NCBI GenBank assembly: GCA_963748295.1
Contig: CAVVIH010000002.1
Span: forward strand, 372,001 to 436,000
Origin: CAVVIH01 sp963748295
Lineage (GTDB): Bacteria; Acidobacteriota; Vicinamibacteria; Vicinamibacterales; 2-12-FULL-66-21
Direction of reading: 5' to 3'
DNA: 64,000 nucleotides
Position 1 is the stretch's first letter, and every line of letters begins with the position of its first letter. Positions 1 to 9,216 of this stretch are shown here, piece after piece. The notes under the pieces were generated by a model, which did not search any database, was not told where the DNA came from, and saw nothing but the letters and a program-made list of their open reading frames with translations. A program made the position numbers and the translations under genes.

Positions 1-38
1 TGTTTGACGGGCGGAAAGCGGCGACGTAGCCTCCAAAG

Positions 39-2070
39 GTGCACCGCGCTCCAGGCGATCTTCCGCTCTGGGCCCGGGCAGCCGACGCCGCCGTCGGCAT
101 GCTCTTCCTGTTTGCCCTGTTCGTCGCGATGTCGGGCGGTGTCGTGTTCCGCCTTGGCGGCGTGCGCATCTCCGCCACCTCGCCCGGCCGCGTACTCGCC
201 TGGACGGCGGCCATTCTCGTCGTCCGCCACCTCCTCGTCCGCCGGCGTCCGTTTCCGCTGTCGATCGGCCGTGCGCTGGGTTCCGCGATTCGCGCCGCCG
301 GGCCCCTCCGCGACGACGTCGTCCAGCTGCGCGCGGCCGGCGGGGAAGCGACCTGGCAGAGACCGGCAGGCGCGTTCGCGCTAGCCGCGATCGTCTACAC
401 GCTGCTGACCGCCGTCATGACGTATCCGCAGGTCCGTTTCCTGACCGATACCGTCGTGCCCGACTATGGCGATCCGCTGCTCTCCACCTGGCGGCTCTCG
501 TGGATCGCGCACCAGCTGCCGCGCGATCCGCTGCATCTCTTCGACGCGAACATCTTCCATCCGGAGCGCCACGCGCTGGCGTTCTCGGACGCGATGATCG
601 TCCCGTCGCTGATGGTCGCGCCGCTCGTCTGGGCCGGCGTGCACCAGGTGATCGCCTACAACGTTCTGCTCCTGTCTGGATTCGCGCTGTCGGCGCTCGC
701 GATGTTCGTACTGGTGACGATCGCTGACGCGCCACACGGGCGCCGCGCTGCTCGCCGGCGCGGTGTTCGGATTCCTGCCCTATCGGTTTCTCCACTACGG
801 GCACGTCGAGCTGCAGATGGCGCAGTGGATGCCGCTCTGTCTCTGGGCCGATCCACCGCACGATCGCCAACGGGCGGCTGCGCGACGGCGTGCTGGCGGG
901 ATTCTTCCTCGCGCTGCAGACCCTGTCGTCGTTCTACTACGGCATCTTCTTCGTCACCTATCTCGCCGTCGTCGCGCCGATCGTGATGCTCGGCGCCGGC
1001 CGCTGGCAGGCGAGTCGCGCGCTCCGGCCGCTGGCCGCCGGCGTCGCGCTCGCGGCGCTGCTGACGATTCCGTTCACGATCCCCTACTTCCACGCGCGTG
1101 AAGGCGTCGGGGGAACGGGGAGTGGAGGAGATCGAGATCTACAGTGCTGAGCCCCAGAACTATCTCGCGGCGCCGTACCCGAACGCGATGTTCGGACTCG
1201 CGAGTTGGAGGCTGAACCTGGGCGGTCCCGAGCGTGAGTTGTTCCAGGGAATCACGGTGCCGCTGCTCGTCATCGTCGCGCTCTGGCCGCCGCTGTCCGC
1301 GGCGCGGATGGCCTACGCGTTGGGCCTCGTTCTCGCGTTCGATGCGTCGCTGGGATTCAACGGCTACACGTACCCGTTTCTGCACTCGGTGGCGCTTCCG
1401 TACCACGGACTCCGTGTGCCGGCCCGCATGGCCATGCTCGTCGGCCTGTCGCTCGCCATCCTCGTCGGCTTCGGCACGGCGCGCATCGCGACGCTCTCCC
1501 GTCGGCGCGTGCTCACGACGGCTGCGCTCGCAATTCTCGGTGCAGGGATCCTGCTCGAATACCGATCGAGCGTCCGGCTGCGTTATCTCTGGCCGTCGCC
1601 GCCGCCGGTATACGACGCGCTGCCATCATCAGCCCGCGTCATCTTCGAACTGCCGCTCATCGATCCGGACATGACACTCGAGCCTCTCTACATGGTACTT
1701 CTCGACCTTCCACTGGCGCCGGCTGGTCAACGGATACAGCGGCTTCAGTCCCCAATCCCACCAGGCCCTCGTCAAGATGATGGATTCGTTCCCGGACGAT
1801 GCCGGGATGGACGAACTGCGGCGGCGGGAGGTGGACGCCATCATCGTCCATGGCGCCTTTCATCGATCGCCGGAGGTCTATCGACGGCTGGTGGAAGATC
1901 TCGACAAACGCAGCGACGTGGCGCTCGTGCGCACGGTCAAGTGGCACGACCACGAATCGCGCGTGTATCGGATGCTCGAGGGGATCAACCCCAGAAGACC
2001 CGATGCCCGCGCTTCTCCAGCGCCGCTGCCACGGCCGTCTCCGCCGCTTCTGCCTCTTTTCGGGTTTTGA
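39..2070 (+). CDS. Polytopic membrane protein, reading frame broken four times
   Basis: Long hydrophobic protein of roughly 670 residues if the frame is repaired. Coherent coding passes through frames 3, 1, 2, 3 and 1, with breaks near 730-760, 855, 1110 and 1694. Pieces join smoothly: at 1694 removal of one base restores YFSTFHWRRLVNGYSGF, and around 760 the restored stretch reads FGFLPYRFLHYGHVELQMAQW. About ten membrane segments are followed by a soluble tail. The layout resembles GT39/YfhO-like membrane glycosyltransferases, but I see no catalytic motif, so this is only a structural resemblance. The start is taken as GTG at 39, since an in-frame stop lies at 27; ATG 99 is an alternative. 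The 3' end is uncertain because the frame runs into the convergent GIY-YIG gene. Confidence 0.6.
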
Positions 2071-2315
2071 ACGGACCGATGCCTTTCATGAGGTCGTAGC
2101 GCAGGCGGACGCCGAAGCGATGCGGTTTCCACGCCGCGAGCATGCCGCCAGCCTTGTGCTGCTCGAATCGCTCTTCCGGGGTGTGCGCCGTTTGCCCCAC
2201 GTAAAGCGGGGCAAACGCGCATGGAACTCGCACAGATTTGCGATCGAGCTCGACGATGTAAACCGAGTAGAGCCGGTTTCGAACGCCGGCTCGATCGCTT
2301 CTGCGCTCTAGGCAT
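1985..2315 (-). CDS. Small GIY-YIG-like nuclease-domain protein, probable frameshift
   Basis: A GIY-YIG-like fold is suggested by the paired motifs LYSVYIVEL and PLYVGQT, followed by ERFEQHKAG and a GIGPFKTRKEAE stretch near the end. The frame holding these motifs has no start codon before the first motif. Deleting one G near 2271 joins it to an ATG at 2315, giving a protein of about 109 residues that starts MPRAQKRSS. Such single-domain proteins are common and mostly of unknown role; nuclease activity is not shown here because no catalytic Glu was placed with confidence. It lies 20 bases downstream of the outer-membrane barrel gene on the same strand. Confidence 0.6.
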
Positions 2316-2335
2316 TACACGACGACTATCGGCTC

Positions 2336-2891
2336 CTACCAGTACTTCTTCAATCCAGCGGTCACCACGAACCCTGACGGATCCAGTCCGGACCGCGTGT
2401 TACCGATCACGTGATACCGCGCCTCACCCTTGAGCGCGACGGTGCGGCCCGTGAAGGTACTCCATCCCGCCGCCGAGGTTGAACCCGGCCTTCGTTTCCG
2501 TGTCGCCAATCGCCTGGCCGTTGTCCTTGAACCGCAGGAAGTAGGCGCCGGCGCCCGCGCCCACGAACGGGTGCCACTTGCCGCGCTCCCAGTTGTAGTT
2601 CACGTCCAGCCGCAGCGGGACCTGCCGCAGCGAGTCGGACGATTCAGCGCTAAACCCCGGATCGGTCAAGCCGAATGCGGTCCGGAGGCTCACGCGCGGC
2701 GTCAGGTAGTACTCGAGCAGCGCGTTGACGACCAGCGCGTTATCGAGCTGGCCTTCCTTCGGAAGGAACGCGCCGACGTCGATGCCCACCGCGGTGGATC
2801 CTGTATGCGGTGCGCGTTCCTGCGCGATGGCCACTCCCGGCCACGCGACACACGACACGATCATGATTACGCCAAGGAAACGTCTGAACAT
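2336..2891 (-). CDS. Small outer-membrane beta-barrel protein, one frameshift
   Basis: The protein starts with a signal peptide (MFRRFLGVIMIVSCVAW, cleavage after AIAQ) and continues with alternating polar/hydrophobic strands and glycines (VGAGAGAYFLRF, FNLGGGMEYFTG), as in OmpW/opacity-like 8-strand barrels. The reading frame breaks near 2458; removing one C restores strands ending in FVVTAGLKKYW with a stop at 2336, a typical barrel C-terminus with a terminal aromatic residue. Total about 184 residues. The ATG at 2891 is chosen because it begins the signal peptide and has GGAGG-like sequence upstream. Function beyond being an outer-membrane protein is not known. Confidence 0.75.
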
Positions 2892-3130
2892 TCGTTCCTC
2901 CTTGTGTGAACGATGAACGGGGTCAGGCGCTGTTGCCCGTAAACCCGCGACGTGTCCTGGTAGTGCAATGGGGAGACCCCGGCGAAGCTCGTCCAACGCT
3001 ATCGCGCGCGGTGACAGTGACTTAGCGCAAACTGAGCTGCGTGAAACGCTCGAGGCGGATCGGCGTCACGGTCGAGCATCCGGTTGGAACTTTCGTTCAG
3101 GATTTTGGAGAATCGGCGACTCAGCGTTTG

Positions 3131-3296
3131 TCAGCGGCGCTTGAATACCCAGTAAACAAACACCGCCGCGCCGCCAATCATCAGCCATCGGCTCGATCCA
3201 TCGCCCAGCACGGCGTCGATGCGGCCCGGGATGCTGCTCACGCTGGCGATGGCTGCGTCGAGCAGCCCGGTACTCGACCAAGCCCTGTGCCCACAT
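3131..3296 (-). CDS. Flp-pilin-like microprotein (about 54 aa), one frameshift
   Basis: ATG at 3296 is preceded by a good ribosome site (GAGGAGCG). Translation begins MWAQGLVEYGLLDAAIASV once one base is removed near 3268, then continues through a short amphipathic stretch to a membrane segment (WLMIGGAAVFVYWVF) and ends KRR. The G-x-x-E-Y motif followed by a hydrophobic run is the hallmark of Flp/type IVb pilins, but here the hydrophobic run is weak and a second membrane segment lies at the C-terminus. It could be a pilin-like or an unrelated membrane microprotein. The neighbour on the opposite strand encodes a TadG-like surface protein. Confidence 0.6.
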
Positions 3297-3353
3297 AGGA
3301 CGCTCCTCTGACGGTGGATGCGGCAGATGATACCGCTTTGCGACGGCGAGGCG

Positions 3354-3434
3354 ATGGAAGAGAACGGCTGGTTTCCAGGCATGCCGATTGGCGCCGCGGC
3401 CGGCGGATTGATCGCGTGGACGCTCGTGAAATAG
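3354..3434 (+). CDS. Possible 26-aa hydrophobic peptide
   Basis: A short ORF, ATG 3354 to TAG 3434, encodes a peptide with a polar start (MEENGW) followed by a single hydrophobic Gly/Ala-rich segment (PIGAAAGGLIAWTLVK). GGCGAGGCG upstream could serve as ribosome site. It lies in the otherwise gene-free stretch 3297-3580 between the Flp-like gene and the TadG-like gene. The rest of that stretch shows only the promoter/leader of the downstream gene. Conservation would be needed to call it a gene; it may be chance. Confidence 0.25.
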   Translation: MEENGWFPGMPIGAAAGGLIAWTLVK

Positions 3435-3580
3435 ACCGCCTGCTGGAAAGCGTTTTGCACTGAACCCCGCACTCCTTTCGACTGCAATCCTTCGAAGGAC
3501 CAAAACCCCGTTGCGGACAGACTTTTTGTTCGAGCGGAGACAACTATTTCAGGATAGACGCGACCTGGGTGGGGACACTT

Positions 3581-5608
3581 ATGCGTAAGCGTTTACAAAT
3601 TTCGGCGCTGGCATCGCTTTCAGTCGTCCTTTGGGCGGCTACGGCACACGCTCAGATCGGATCGCCCTGCTTGCGGCCGCTGGGCATCCCCGACAAGTGG
3701 ATCGAGATGCAAACACCCCCGTGGGATCCGACCGACACGTTCGATCCCACCGGCCCAAATCCGGACGTGTATTACGACAGCTTGGGGGGTTTCGATCCCC
3801 TCGAGGATCAAGGCCGCCCGATGTCGCTGGTGCTTTACGACCGTGTCACGCCGCTCCAGGGCCAGTCCGCCTGGCCGATCGCCATCGGCGAATCGAACTT
3901 CTTCGACGAGATCGTGGCGTGCGCCGGATACCTTCACGTGGTGGGTGAGTCTTTCTCGAGCGCAGGCGGCGCTGTCATCGCACCGTTCGGGCCGGCATTC
4001 GGGGAGCTCATTGCTCAGGACCGGGATGCCAGCTGGGATCCGTCGGCGAACGGCGGCCGCGGTGGCGTGATCGACAGCGCCTTCACGCAGAGCCCGCGCA
4101 TCATCGCACTCCCGGTGTTCGCGCCCAACGCATACGGCGCCTCGACGACGACCACGCCGCCGATGGTGAAGATCGTCGGGTTCTTCGTTTCGAGGCGTGT
4201 CAGGACCGCAGAGGGCTACACGATTGAAGGCCACCTGACCGGGTTCTCGCAGTTCACGATACCGAACGTGACCGTGCGAGTCGACGACTGGGCGCAGCTC
4301 TCCGCAACGGTCACCGGTCCCGGATCGCCGGTCGTCGGTCTTCCAGTCGAATTCGTTTACGAGGACACGGTGGTTGCGACAGCCGAGACCGATGGCACGG
4401 GCACGGCGCGCCCCCCGACGACGTCGTTCCGCGTCACTGCAGTGCCCGGTGACTATCCCGGCGCCATCCGCGTCCGTCTCGGGCAGGCCTCGTCCTTCTT
4501 CGTAGCAGAGGAAGCGTCCGCGGACCTGACCGTGCTGAAGAAACTGCCGGTGATTACCTGGCTGCCGCCAACAGAGATCACATACGGCACCGCGCTCGGA
4601 CCGGCGCAGTTGAGTGCCGTCGCAGATGTTCCGGGCGAGTTCTCGTACTCGCCGCCGGCCGGGACGGTACTCGCGGTCACCCACACCGAGCCGGCAGCGC
4701 TCACCGTGACGTTCGTACCGGCGGACTCGGCGTTCTACGATCAGACCTCAGCGACGGCCTCCATCAACGTCATCCCGGCGCCCCTGACGGTGACCGTCAA
4801 CAACACATCGAAGCTGTATCTCGACCCGCTGCCGGCGTTCGGCGTTACAGCCACCGGCTTCGTCAATGGTGAAGGCCCGTCGGTACTCAGTATCGGCCCG
4901 ACGTGGATGACCGCCGCGGCCGCGTCCAGCGAGATCGGCACCTACACCGTTGTGCCCGAGTGGATCGACGCGCCCAACTATGCGATTACGTTGCACCCGG
5001 GGATTCTCACCATCGTCCCGCGGCCCACTGTCACCACGCTGCAATCGTCCGGCCCAAGCCCCTCGACGCATGGCCAGCCACTGTTATTCACGATAGTCGT
5101 GTCGAGCGGCGCAGGTGTACCGGGCGGAACGGTGACGCTGCTGAGCGGCGGGGTGCCGGTCGCAACCGCGCCGCTGGCCAACGGGCAGGCAACGGTCGGC
5201 ATCGCGTCTCTCGACGCGGCCATTCACGCGATGTCCGCCCAATACTCGGCAAGCGGGGGATTCGCGGCGAGCGAATCTACGGCTCTCACGCATACTGTGA
5301 ACGCCGCCAGTACCACGACCACGCTCACCTCGTCGGCGAACCCGTCGCGCGGTGGCCAGGCCGTCACATTCACCGCCACGGTGAGTGCGGTCGCACCAGG
5401 TGCCGGCGCGCCAGCGGGATCGGTAGACTTCGTGCGCGATGGCGTCGTCATCGCAACCGTTCCGGTAACCGGCGGCGGCGCACAGTTGACAATCGCGACG
5501 CTCTCGTCGGGCAAGCACTCCATGCAGGCGCGTTACGCCGGAACGAATAACCACCTGGGCAGCGTGTCGGCCGTCCTCCAGCAGACGGTCAAGGGCGGAG
5601 GGAAGTAA
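3581..5608 (+). CDS. Secreted TadG-like protein with MBG and Ig-like repeats
   Basis: About 675 residues. A signal peptide (LASLSVVLWAATAHAQ) is followed by residues about 30-215 that look like the C-terminal extracellular part of TadG/TadE-type pilus proteins: dense aromatic/acidic start, then ASWDPSANGGRGGVIDSAF, SPRIIALPVF and IVGFFVSRRV. Next come a linker of beta strands, one or two MBG-like repeats (ITYGTALGPAQLSA, ASINVIPAPLTVTVNN) and two Big_3_5-type Ig repeats (about 495-670), each starting with a TTLTSS-like strand. ATG 3581 is preferred over GTG 3569 because GGTGGGGA sits just upstream of it. Expected to be exported and surface-exposed; adhesin role is inferred. Confidence 0.75.
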   Translation: MRKRLQISALASLSVVLWAATAHAQIGSPCLRPLGIPDKWIEMQTPPWDPTDTFDPTGPNPDVYYDSLGGFDPLEDQGRPMSLVLYDRVTPLQGQSAWPIAIGESNFFDEIVACAGYLHVVGESFSSAGGAVIAPFGPAFGELIAQDRDASWDPSANGGRGGVIDSAFTQSPRIIALPVFAPNAYGASTTTTPPMVKIVGFFVSRRVRTAEGYTIEGHLTGFSQFTIPNVTVRVDDWAQLSATVTGPGSPVVGLPVEFVYEDTVVATAETDGTGTARPPTTSFRVTAVPGDYPGAIRVRLGQASSFFVAEEASADLTVLKKLPVITWLPPTEITYGTALGPAQLSAVADVPGEFSYSPPAGTVLAVTHTEPAALTVTFVPADSAFYDQTSATASINVIPAPLTVTVNNTSKLYLDPLPAFGVTATGFVNGEGPSVLSIGPTWMTAAAASSEIGTYTVVPEWIDAPNYAITLHPGILTIVPRPTVTTLQSSGPSPSTHGQPLLFTIVVSSGAGVPGGTVTLLSGGVPVATAPLANGQATVGIASLDAAIHAMSAQYSASGGFAASESTALTHTVNAASTTTTLTSSANPSRGGQAVTFTATVSAVAPGAGAPAGSVDFVRDGVVIATVPVTGGGAQLTIATLSSGKHSMQARYAGTNNHLGSVSAVLQQTVKGGGK

Positions 5609-5613
5609 ACGCA

Positions 5614-6882
5614 CTATTCGCGCTTGCTCTGCTCGGCTTTCCACCGCATCGCGGTCAGAATGCGCGTGTAGCCGGACGGGTGGTCGAAGAAGATCAGCTC
5701 CTCCATCGGACCCGGATGCAGCTTGCGATAGTCGGCGAGAAGCAGCGCCGCTTCGGCGAACCCCTCGGGCTGTCGTGCCGCGTTGAGGCCGAAGACATCC
5801 GCTTCGTATTCATTCGTCCGGACGATCGAGTTCGTAATTGGCGTGATGGCAAACAAGTACACGCCGAACAGGAGGAGGATCAGCGGCAGTCCAGCCGGAT
5901 CGTCCACGGCGCCGATGCGCCAGCGCGAGCCATACCTCGCGGCCGCGGCGGGGAATCCCCGCGCGACGATCGCGAAGCCCACGCCGATGACGAGACCGAA
6001 CGAGAGCAGCATCTCGTAGGTGTGATTCAGAACGTAGTGGCCCATTTCGTGGCCCATCACCGCCAGCACGGCGCCGCGTGACGCGCGCTTCAGCAGGTTG
6101 TCGTTCAGCGTGATCCGTTCGGTGCCGAACATGCCGCTCACGTTCGCGCTGATCCGCGTCGTCTGCCGGGAGGCATCCACCTGCCATACGGCGTCTGCGT
6201 GTATGCCGTTCGCGCGTGCCACCGCAAGCACCGGTTCCCGGATGGCCGGATCCTCCACCCTCGTGTAGGTGTTGAACAATGGCGCGATGAACACCGGCCC
6301 GATTGCCACGCCCAGAGCCAGAAATGCGATCGCGATTCCGGCGCCCCAGAGCCACCAGCTTCGCCCGGCCCGGCGCAAGGCCGCGTAGAAGACGCTCACG
6401 GCAAACGATCCGATCACGAGTTCGACAGCCAGCGACTTCAGCGCATCGCCGATCCATGCGCCGAACGTCTGTGTCGAGAGGCCGTACTGGTGCTCTCGGA
6501 AGTAATCCGCGTAGACGGCCAGGGGGAGCGAAAACAGGAACACGAAGAGCGAGAACCCGATCCAGTAGATGGCCGGCTGCAGGAAGCGGCTTCGCGTCGT
6601 TCGCGCCGCGAAGTCGCGCAACCTTGCGGACAGGCCCGCATTGAGGATCACCAGCAATCCGGCGGAGCTCCAGAGGAAGCGCCACAGCATCAGCCAGTAG
6701 CCACCCTCGAAGTAGGCGTCTGACTGGGCACGCTTGTCGGCCGGAATCGTATCGAGGTAAGCCTCGGTCGCCGCTTCGACGCCGACCCTCGCGGGATCAG
6801 GAGCCGGCAGGTCCGCGGGTTGCGCCTGAGCGAGGACGAGGAGAGTCATGAGCGCCGCCGCGAGAGTGCACATGCGGCGCAT
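5614..6882 (-). CDS. M48 family zinc metalloprotease (Ste24/CAAX protease type)
   Basis: A 422-residue membrane protease. It has an N-terminal signal/anchor, a long N-terminal membrane domain of about four to five helices typical of Peptidase_M48_N, and the zinc motif HEMGH (within VMGHEMGHYVLNH, about residue 275). The third ligand lies in the NEYEADVFGL motif (about 355). An Asn-Asp rich loop NDNLLK precedes the active site. Family members cleave prenylated or misfolded membrane proteins; the substrate here is unknown. The gene converges on the TadG-like gene with only five bases between stops and is divergent from the methyltransferase gene. No frame damage. Confidence 0.88.
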   Translation of the reverse strand: MRRMCTLAAALMTLLVLAQAQPADLPAPDPARVGVEAATEAYLDTIPADKRAQSDAYFEGGYWLMLWRFLWSSAGLLVILNAGLSARLRDFAARTTRSRFLQPAIYWIGFSLFVFLFSLPLAVYADYFREHQYGLSTQTFGAWIGDALKSLAVELVIGSFAVSVFYAALRRAGRSWWLWGAGIAIAFLALGVAIGPVFIAPLFNTYTRVEDPAIREPVLAVARANGIHADAVWQVDASRQTTRISANVSGMFGTERITLNDNLLKRASRGAVLAVMGHEMGHYVLNHTYEMLLSFGLVIGVGFAIVARGFPAAAARYGSRWRIGAVDDPAGLPLILLLFGVYLFAITPITNSIVRTNEYEADVFGLNAARQPEGFAEAALLLADYRKLHPGPMEELIFFDHPSGYTRILTAMRWKAEQSKRE

Positions 6883-6963
6883 TCTGCTGGCTGACGGCGG
6901 GAAAGATCAAGCGCCGTTCGACTCTGCTATGCTACGTCGCTCCGAACCACATTTACCGATTGC

Positions 6964-8013
6964 ATGGAGAGCACAACGGTGCAAATCACGACGCCCGCAT
7001 TGTCCGCCGCGCGCATCATGGAAGTTGGTATGGGCTTCTGGCCGGCAAAGGTCCTGTTGTCGGCGCTGGAACTCGAGCTGTTTACGAAGCTGGATGGAAC
7101 CGGCATGACCGCCCTCGAGCTGCAGAACGCGCTGGGCCTGCACTCGCGTGCCAACCCGGACTTTTTCGATGCGCTGGTGGCGCTGCGCTTTCTCGACCGC
7201 GACGGCGACGGCCCGCAGGGGCGCTACCGGAACACGCCGGAGACGGCGCTGTTCCTCGATCGCAAGAGCCCGGCGTTCATCGGCGGGTTCCTCGAGATGT
7301 GCAACGCACGGTTATACAGGTTCTGGGGCGACCTGACGGAAGCGCTGCGCACCGGCGAGCCGCAGAACGAGATCAAGCATACCGGCGCGTCGATGTTCGG
7401 CGAGCTCTATAGCAAGCCGGAACGGCTCGAGCAGTTCATGGCGGCGATGAGCGGCATCTCCGCGGGCAACTTCCAGGCGTTCGCCGAGAAGTTCGACTTC
7501 TCGAACTACCGCTCGATGTGCGACGTCGGCGGCGCCAGCGGCCAGCTCTCGATCTTCGTCGCCAAGCTTCATCCCCATATGACGTGCGTCTCGCTGGATC
7601 TGCCGGAGGTGACGCGCATCGCCGAGCGGAAGATCGCCGCCGCCGGCGTCGCCGAGCGCGTCTCCGCCCGGCCGATCGATTTCTTCAACGAGCAGGTGCC
7701 GCCCGCCGACGTGGTGACGATGGGGATGATCCTGCACGACTGGAACCTGGAGAAGAAACGGCAGCTGATCGCGAAGGCGTACGACGCAGTGCGCCCGGGC
7801 GGGGCGTTCGTCGTCATCGAAAACCTGATCGACGACGCGCGGCGCGAGAACGCGTTCGGGTTGATGATGTCGCTCAACATGCTGGTGGAGTTCGGCGACG
7901 CGTTCGACTTCACCGGCGCCGATTTCAGCAATTGGTGCCGTGAGGCTGGATTCAAGCATTGTGAGGTGATCCCGCTCGGCGGTCCCGCGAGCGCCGGTGT
8001 GGCATATAAGTAA
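6964..8013 (+). CDS. SAM-dependent O-methyltransferase-like protein
   Basis: 349 residues with the two-domain layout of the acetylserotonin/hydroxyneurosporene O-methyltransferase family: an N-terminal winged-helix dimerisation domain (GFWPAKVLLSALELELFTKL) and a C-terminal Rossmann methyltransferase domain with motif I as DVGGASGQLSI (about 180), an acidic residue ending strand 2 (SLDLPEV), and the post-motif HDWNLEKKRQLIAKA containing the His-Asp pair common in this family. Likely a small-molecule methyltransferase of the cytoplasm. The substrate cannot be read from the sequence and there is no biosynthetic cluster around it. Confidence 0.85.
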   Translation: MESTTVQITTPALSAARIMEVGMGFWPAKVLLSALELELFTKLDGTGMTALELQNALGLHSRANPDFFDALVALRFLDRDGDGPQGRYRNTPETALFLDRKSPAFIGGFLEMCNARLYRFWGDLTEALRTGEPQNEIKHTGASMFGELYSKPERLEQFMAAMSGISAGNFQAFAEKFDFSNYRSMCDVGGASGQLSIFVAKLHPHMTCVSLDLPEVTRIAERKIAAAGVAERVSARPIDFFNEQVPPADVVTMGMILHDWNLEKKRQLIAKAYDAVRPGGAFVVIENLIDDARRENAFGLMMSLNMLVEFGDAFDFTGADFSNWCREAGFKHCEVIPLGGPASAGVAYK

Positions 8014-8023
8014 TTCGCGTTCC

Positions 8024-8058
8024 TTGACAACACCGGCCCCCGGGCCGATCATCCGCGA
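8024..8058 (+). promoter_or_regulatory. Sigma70-type promoter with leaderless start
   Basis: TTGACA at 8024-8029, a 17-base spacer and GATCAT at 8047-8052, followed six bases later by the GTG start codon at 8059. Distance from the -10 hexamer puts the transcription start on or next to the start codon, so the mRNA would lack a leader. This is the clearest promoter in the window. Confidence 0.65.
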
Positions 8059-8424
8059 GTGACGCCAGCCCGGTTTCGGCGCATTGCGCTCGGTCTCAAG
8101 GACGCGGTCGAACAGGCGCACCAGGGGCATCCCGACTTCCGCGTCGGCGGCCGCATCTTTGCCACACTCGGCTATCCGGACAAGAACTGGGGGATGGTCA
8201 ACCTCACACCGGACCGGCAGCGCGGCTTCGTCCGCGATTATCCAGGCGTCTTCGTCCCGGCGGCGGGTGCGTGGGGAGAGCAGGGAAGCACAACCGTGCG
8301 GCTGGATACCGCCGACGAGGAGGCGCTCGGCGAAGCCTTGACACTCGCGTGGCGGAATGCGGTCGAGAAAGGGCCGACACGCTCCGCGCGGCGGAAACCA
8401 CGCGCCGAGCGCGGGAGCCGATGA
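8059..8424 (+). CDS. MmcQ/YjbR family protein
   Basis: 121 residues. Family features are present: an N-terminal helix with A-L-G-L, GHPDFRVGGRIFATLGY, then WGMVNLTPDRQ, and a C-terminal helix EALTLAWRNAVEK. YjbR-fold proteins are small, widespread and of unclear biochemical role, with a CyaY-like or DNA-binding fold. The last 15 residues are basic (RSARRKPRAERGSR). GTG at 8059 is chosen because it lies directly after a well-formed promoter. It stands alone between the methyltransferase and the cupredoxin gene. Confidence 0.85.
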   Translation: MTPARFRRIALGLKDAVEQAHQGHPDFRVGGRIFATLGYPDKNWGMVNLTPDRQRGFVRDYPGVFVPAAGAWGEQGSTTVRLDTADEEALGEALTLAWRNAVEKGPTRSARRKPRAERGSR

Positions 8425-8577
8425 GTTCCGTCATCGTCTTACACAATCGGTAAGACAGCGTTGGCGGACGTCAGTTCCTTTCTCGCGACGACGCGCAGAC
8501 GGCGGAAATCGTCGCAGGCATTTGTTGCATGGCAGGCTCCGCGTTTGCTTAATCGCGCGCGCAAGGAGCTTCACGCC

Positions 8578-9191
8578 ATGTCGATTCGATCTCATCTACT
8601 CATCGTCGTGACCGGTGCTGCGGCCGTGTTCGTCGGATGCGAGAACCGACCATCGCCACCGGTCAGCCCATCCACTGTCGAGACAGCGCCGCCCGCTGTG
8701 GTTGCCCAACCTGCCCCGCTTGCGGCAAAACCGGGCGCCGCAGCACAACAGCACGTCGTCACCATGTTCGACGCCTGCGATCCGGAGACGTTCAACGCCG
8801 CTCTCGGCGCCGGCACCTGCATCCGATCGGGGGGCGTCCGCTTCGACAAGTTCCTCGATCTCCTCGGGCTGCATCATTCGATCGGCGGGTGGCACTTCGC
8901 GCCGCCGAACGTGACGATGCGGGTCGGACAGGATCTCGTCGCGGAGAATCGCGGGGGAGAAGTGCACACGTTTACGGAAGTCGAAGAGTTCGGCGGCGGA
9001 ATCGTCCCGCTCCTCAACGAGCTTACGGGACTGACAACAGTCGCCCCCGAGTGCGGGCGGCTGGCTGCCGGGGGGACTTTCTCGCTCCTGGCGCGTCGTC
9101 GAGGGAGAAGGAAGACGAGGCCGGCGTCGAAAAGTATCAGTGCTGCATCCATCCGTGGATGCGAGCCGAGGTGCGTATCGCGGAGAAGTGA
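8578..9191 (+). CDS. Cupredoxin-like lipoprotein, one frameshift
   Basis: About 204 residues after repair. A lipoprotein signal ends in AVFVGC, followed by a Pro/Ala-rich linker. The C-terminal domain has a plastocyanin-like pattern: MRVGQDLVAENRGGEVHTF supplies the first His, and the C-terminal CCIHPWM supplies Cys, His and Met in the right spacing for a type 1 copper site. The frame breaks near 9082; the downstream frame reads APGASSREKEDEAG and EKYQCCIHPWMRAEVRIAEK, so a single-base error is likely. Probably a periplasmic, membrane-anchored electron-transfer or copper-binding protein. ATG 8578 follows AAGGAG; 8425-8577 holds no other gene. Confidence 0.75.
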
Positions 9192-9216
9192 CCGGCCTCG
9201 AGGGTCGGCAGCCCGA

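Noticed and set aside
3493..3510. Short palindrome CCTTCGAAGG upstream of the TadG-like gene
   Set aside because: Too short and with no repeated copy nearby to call an operator.
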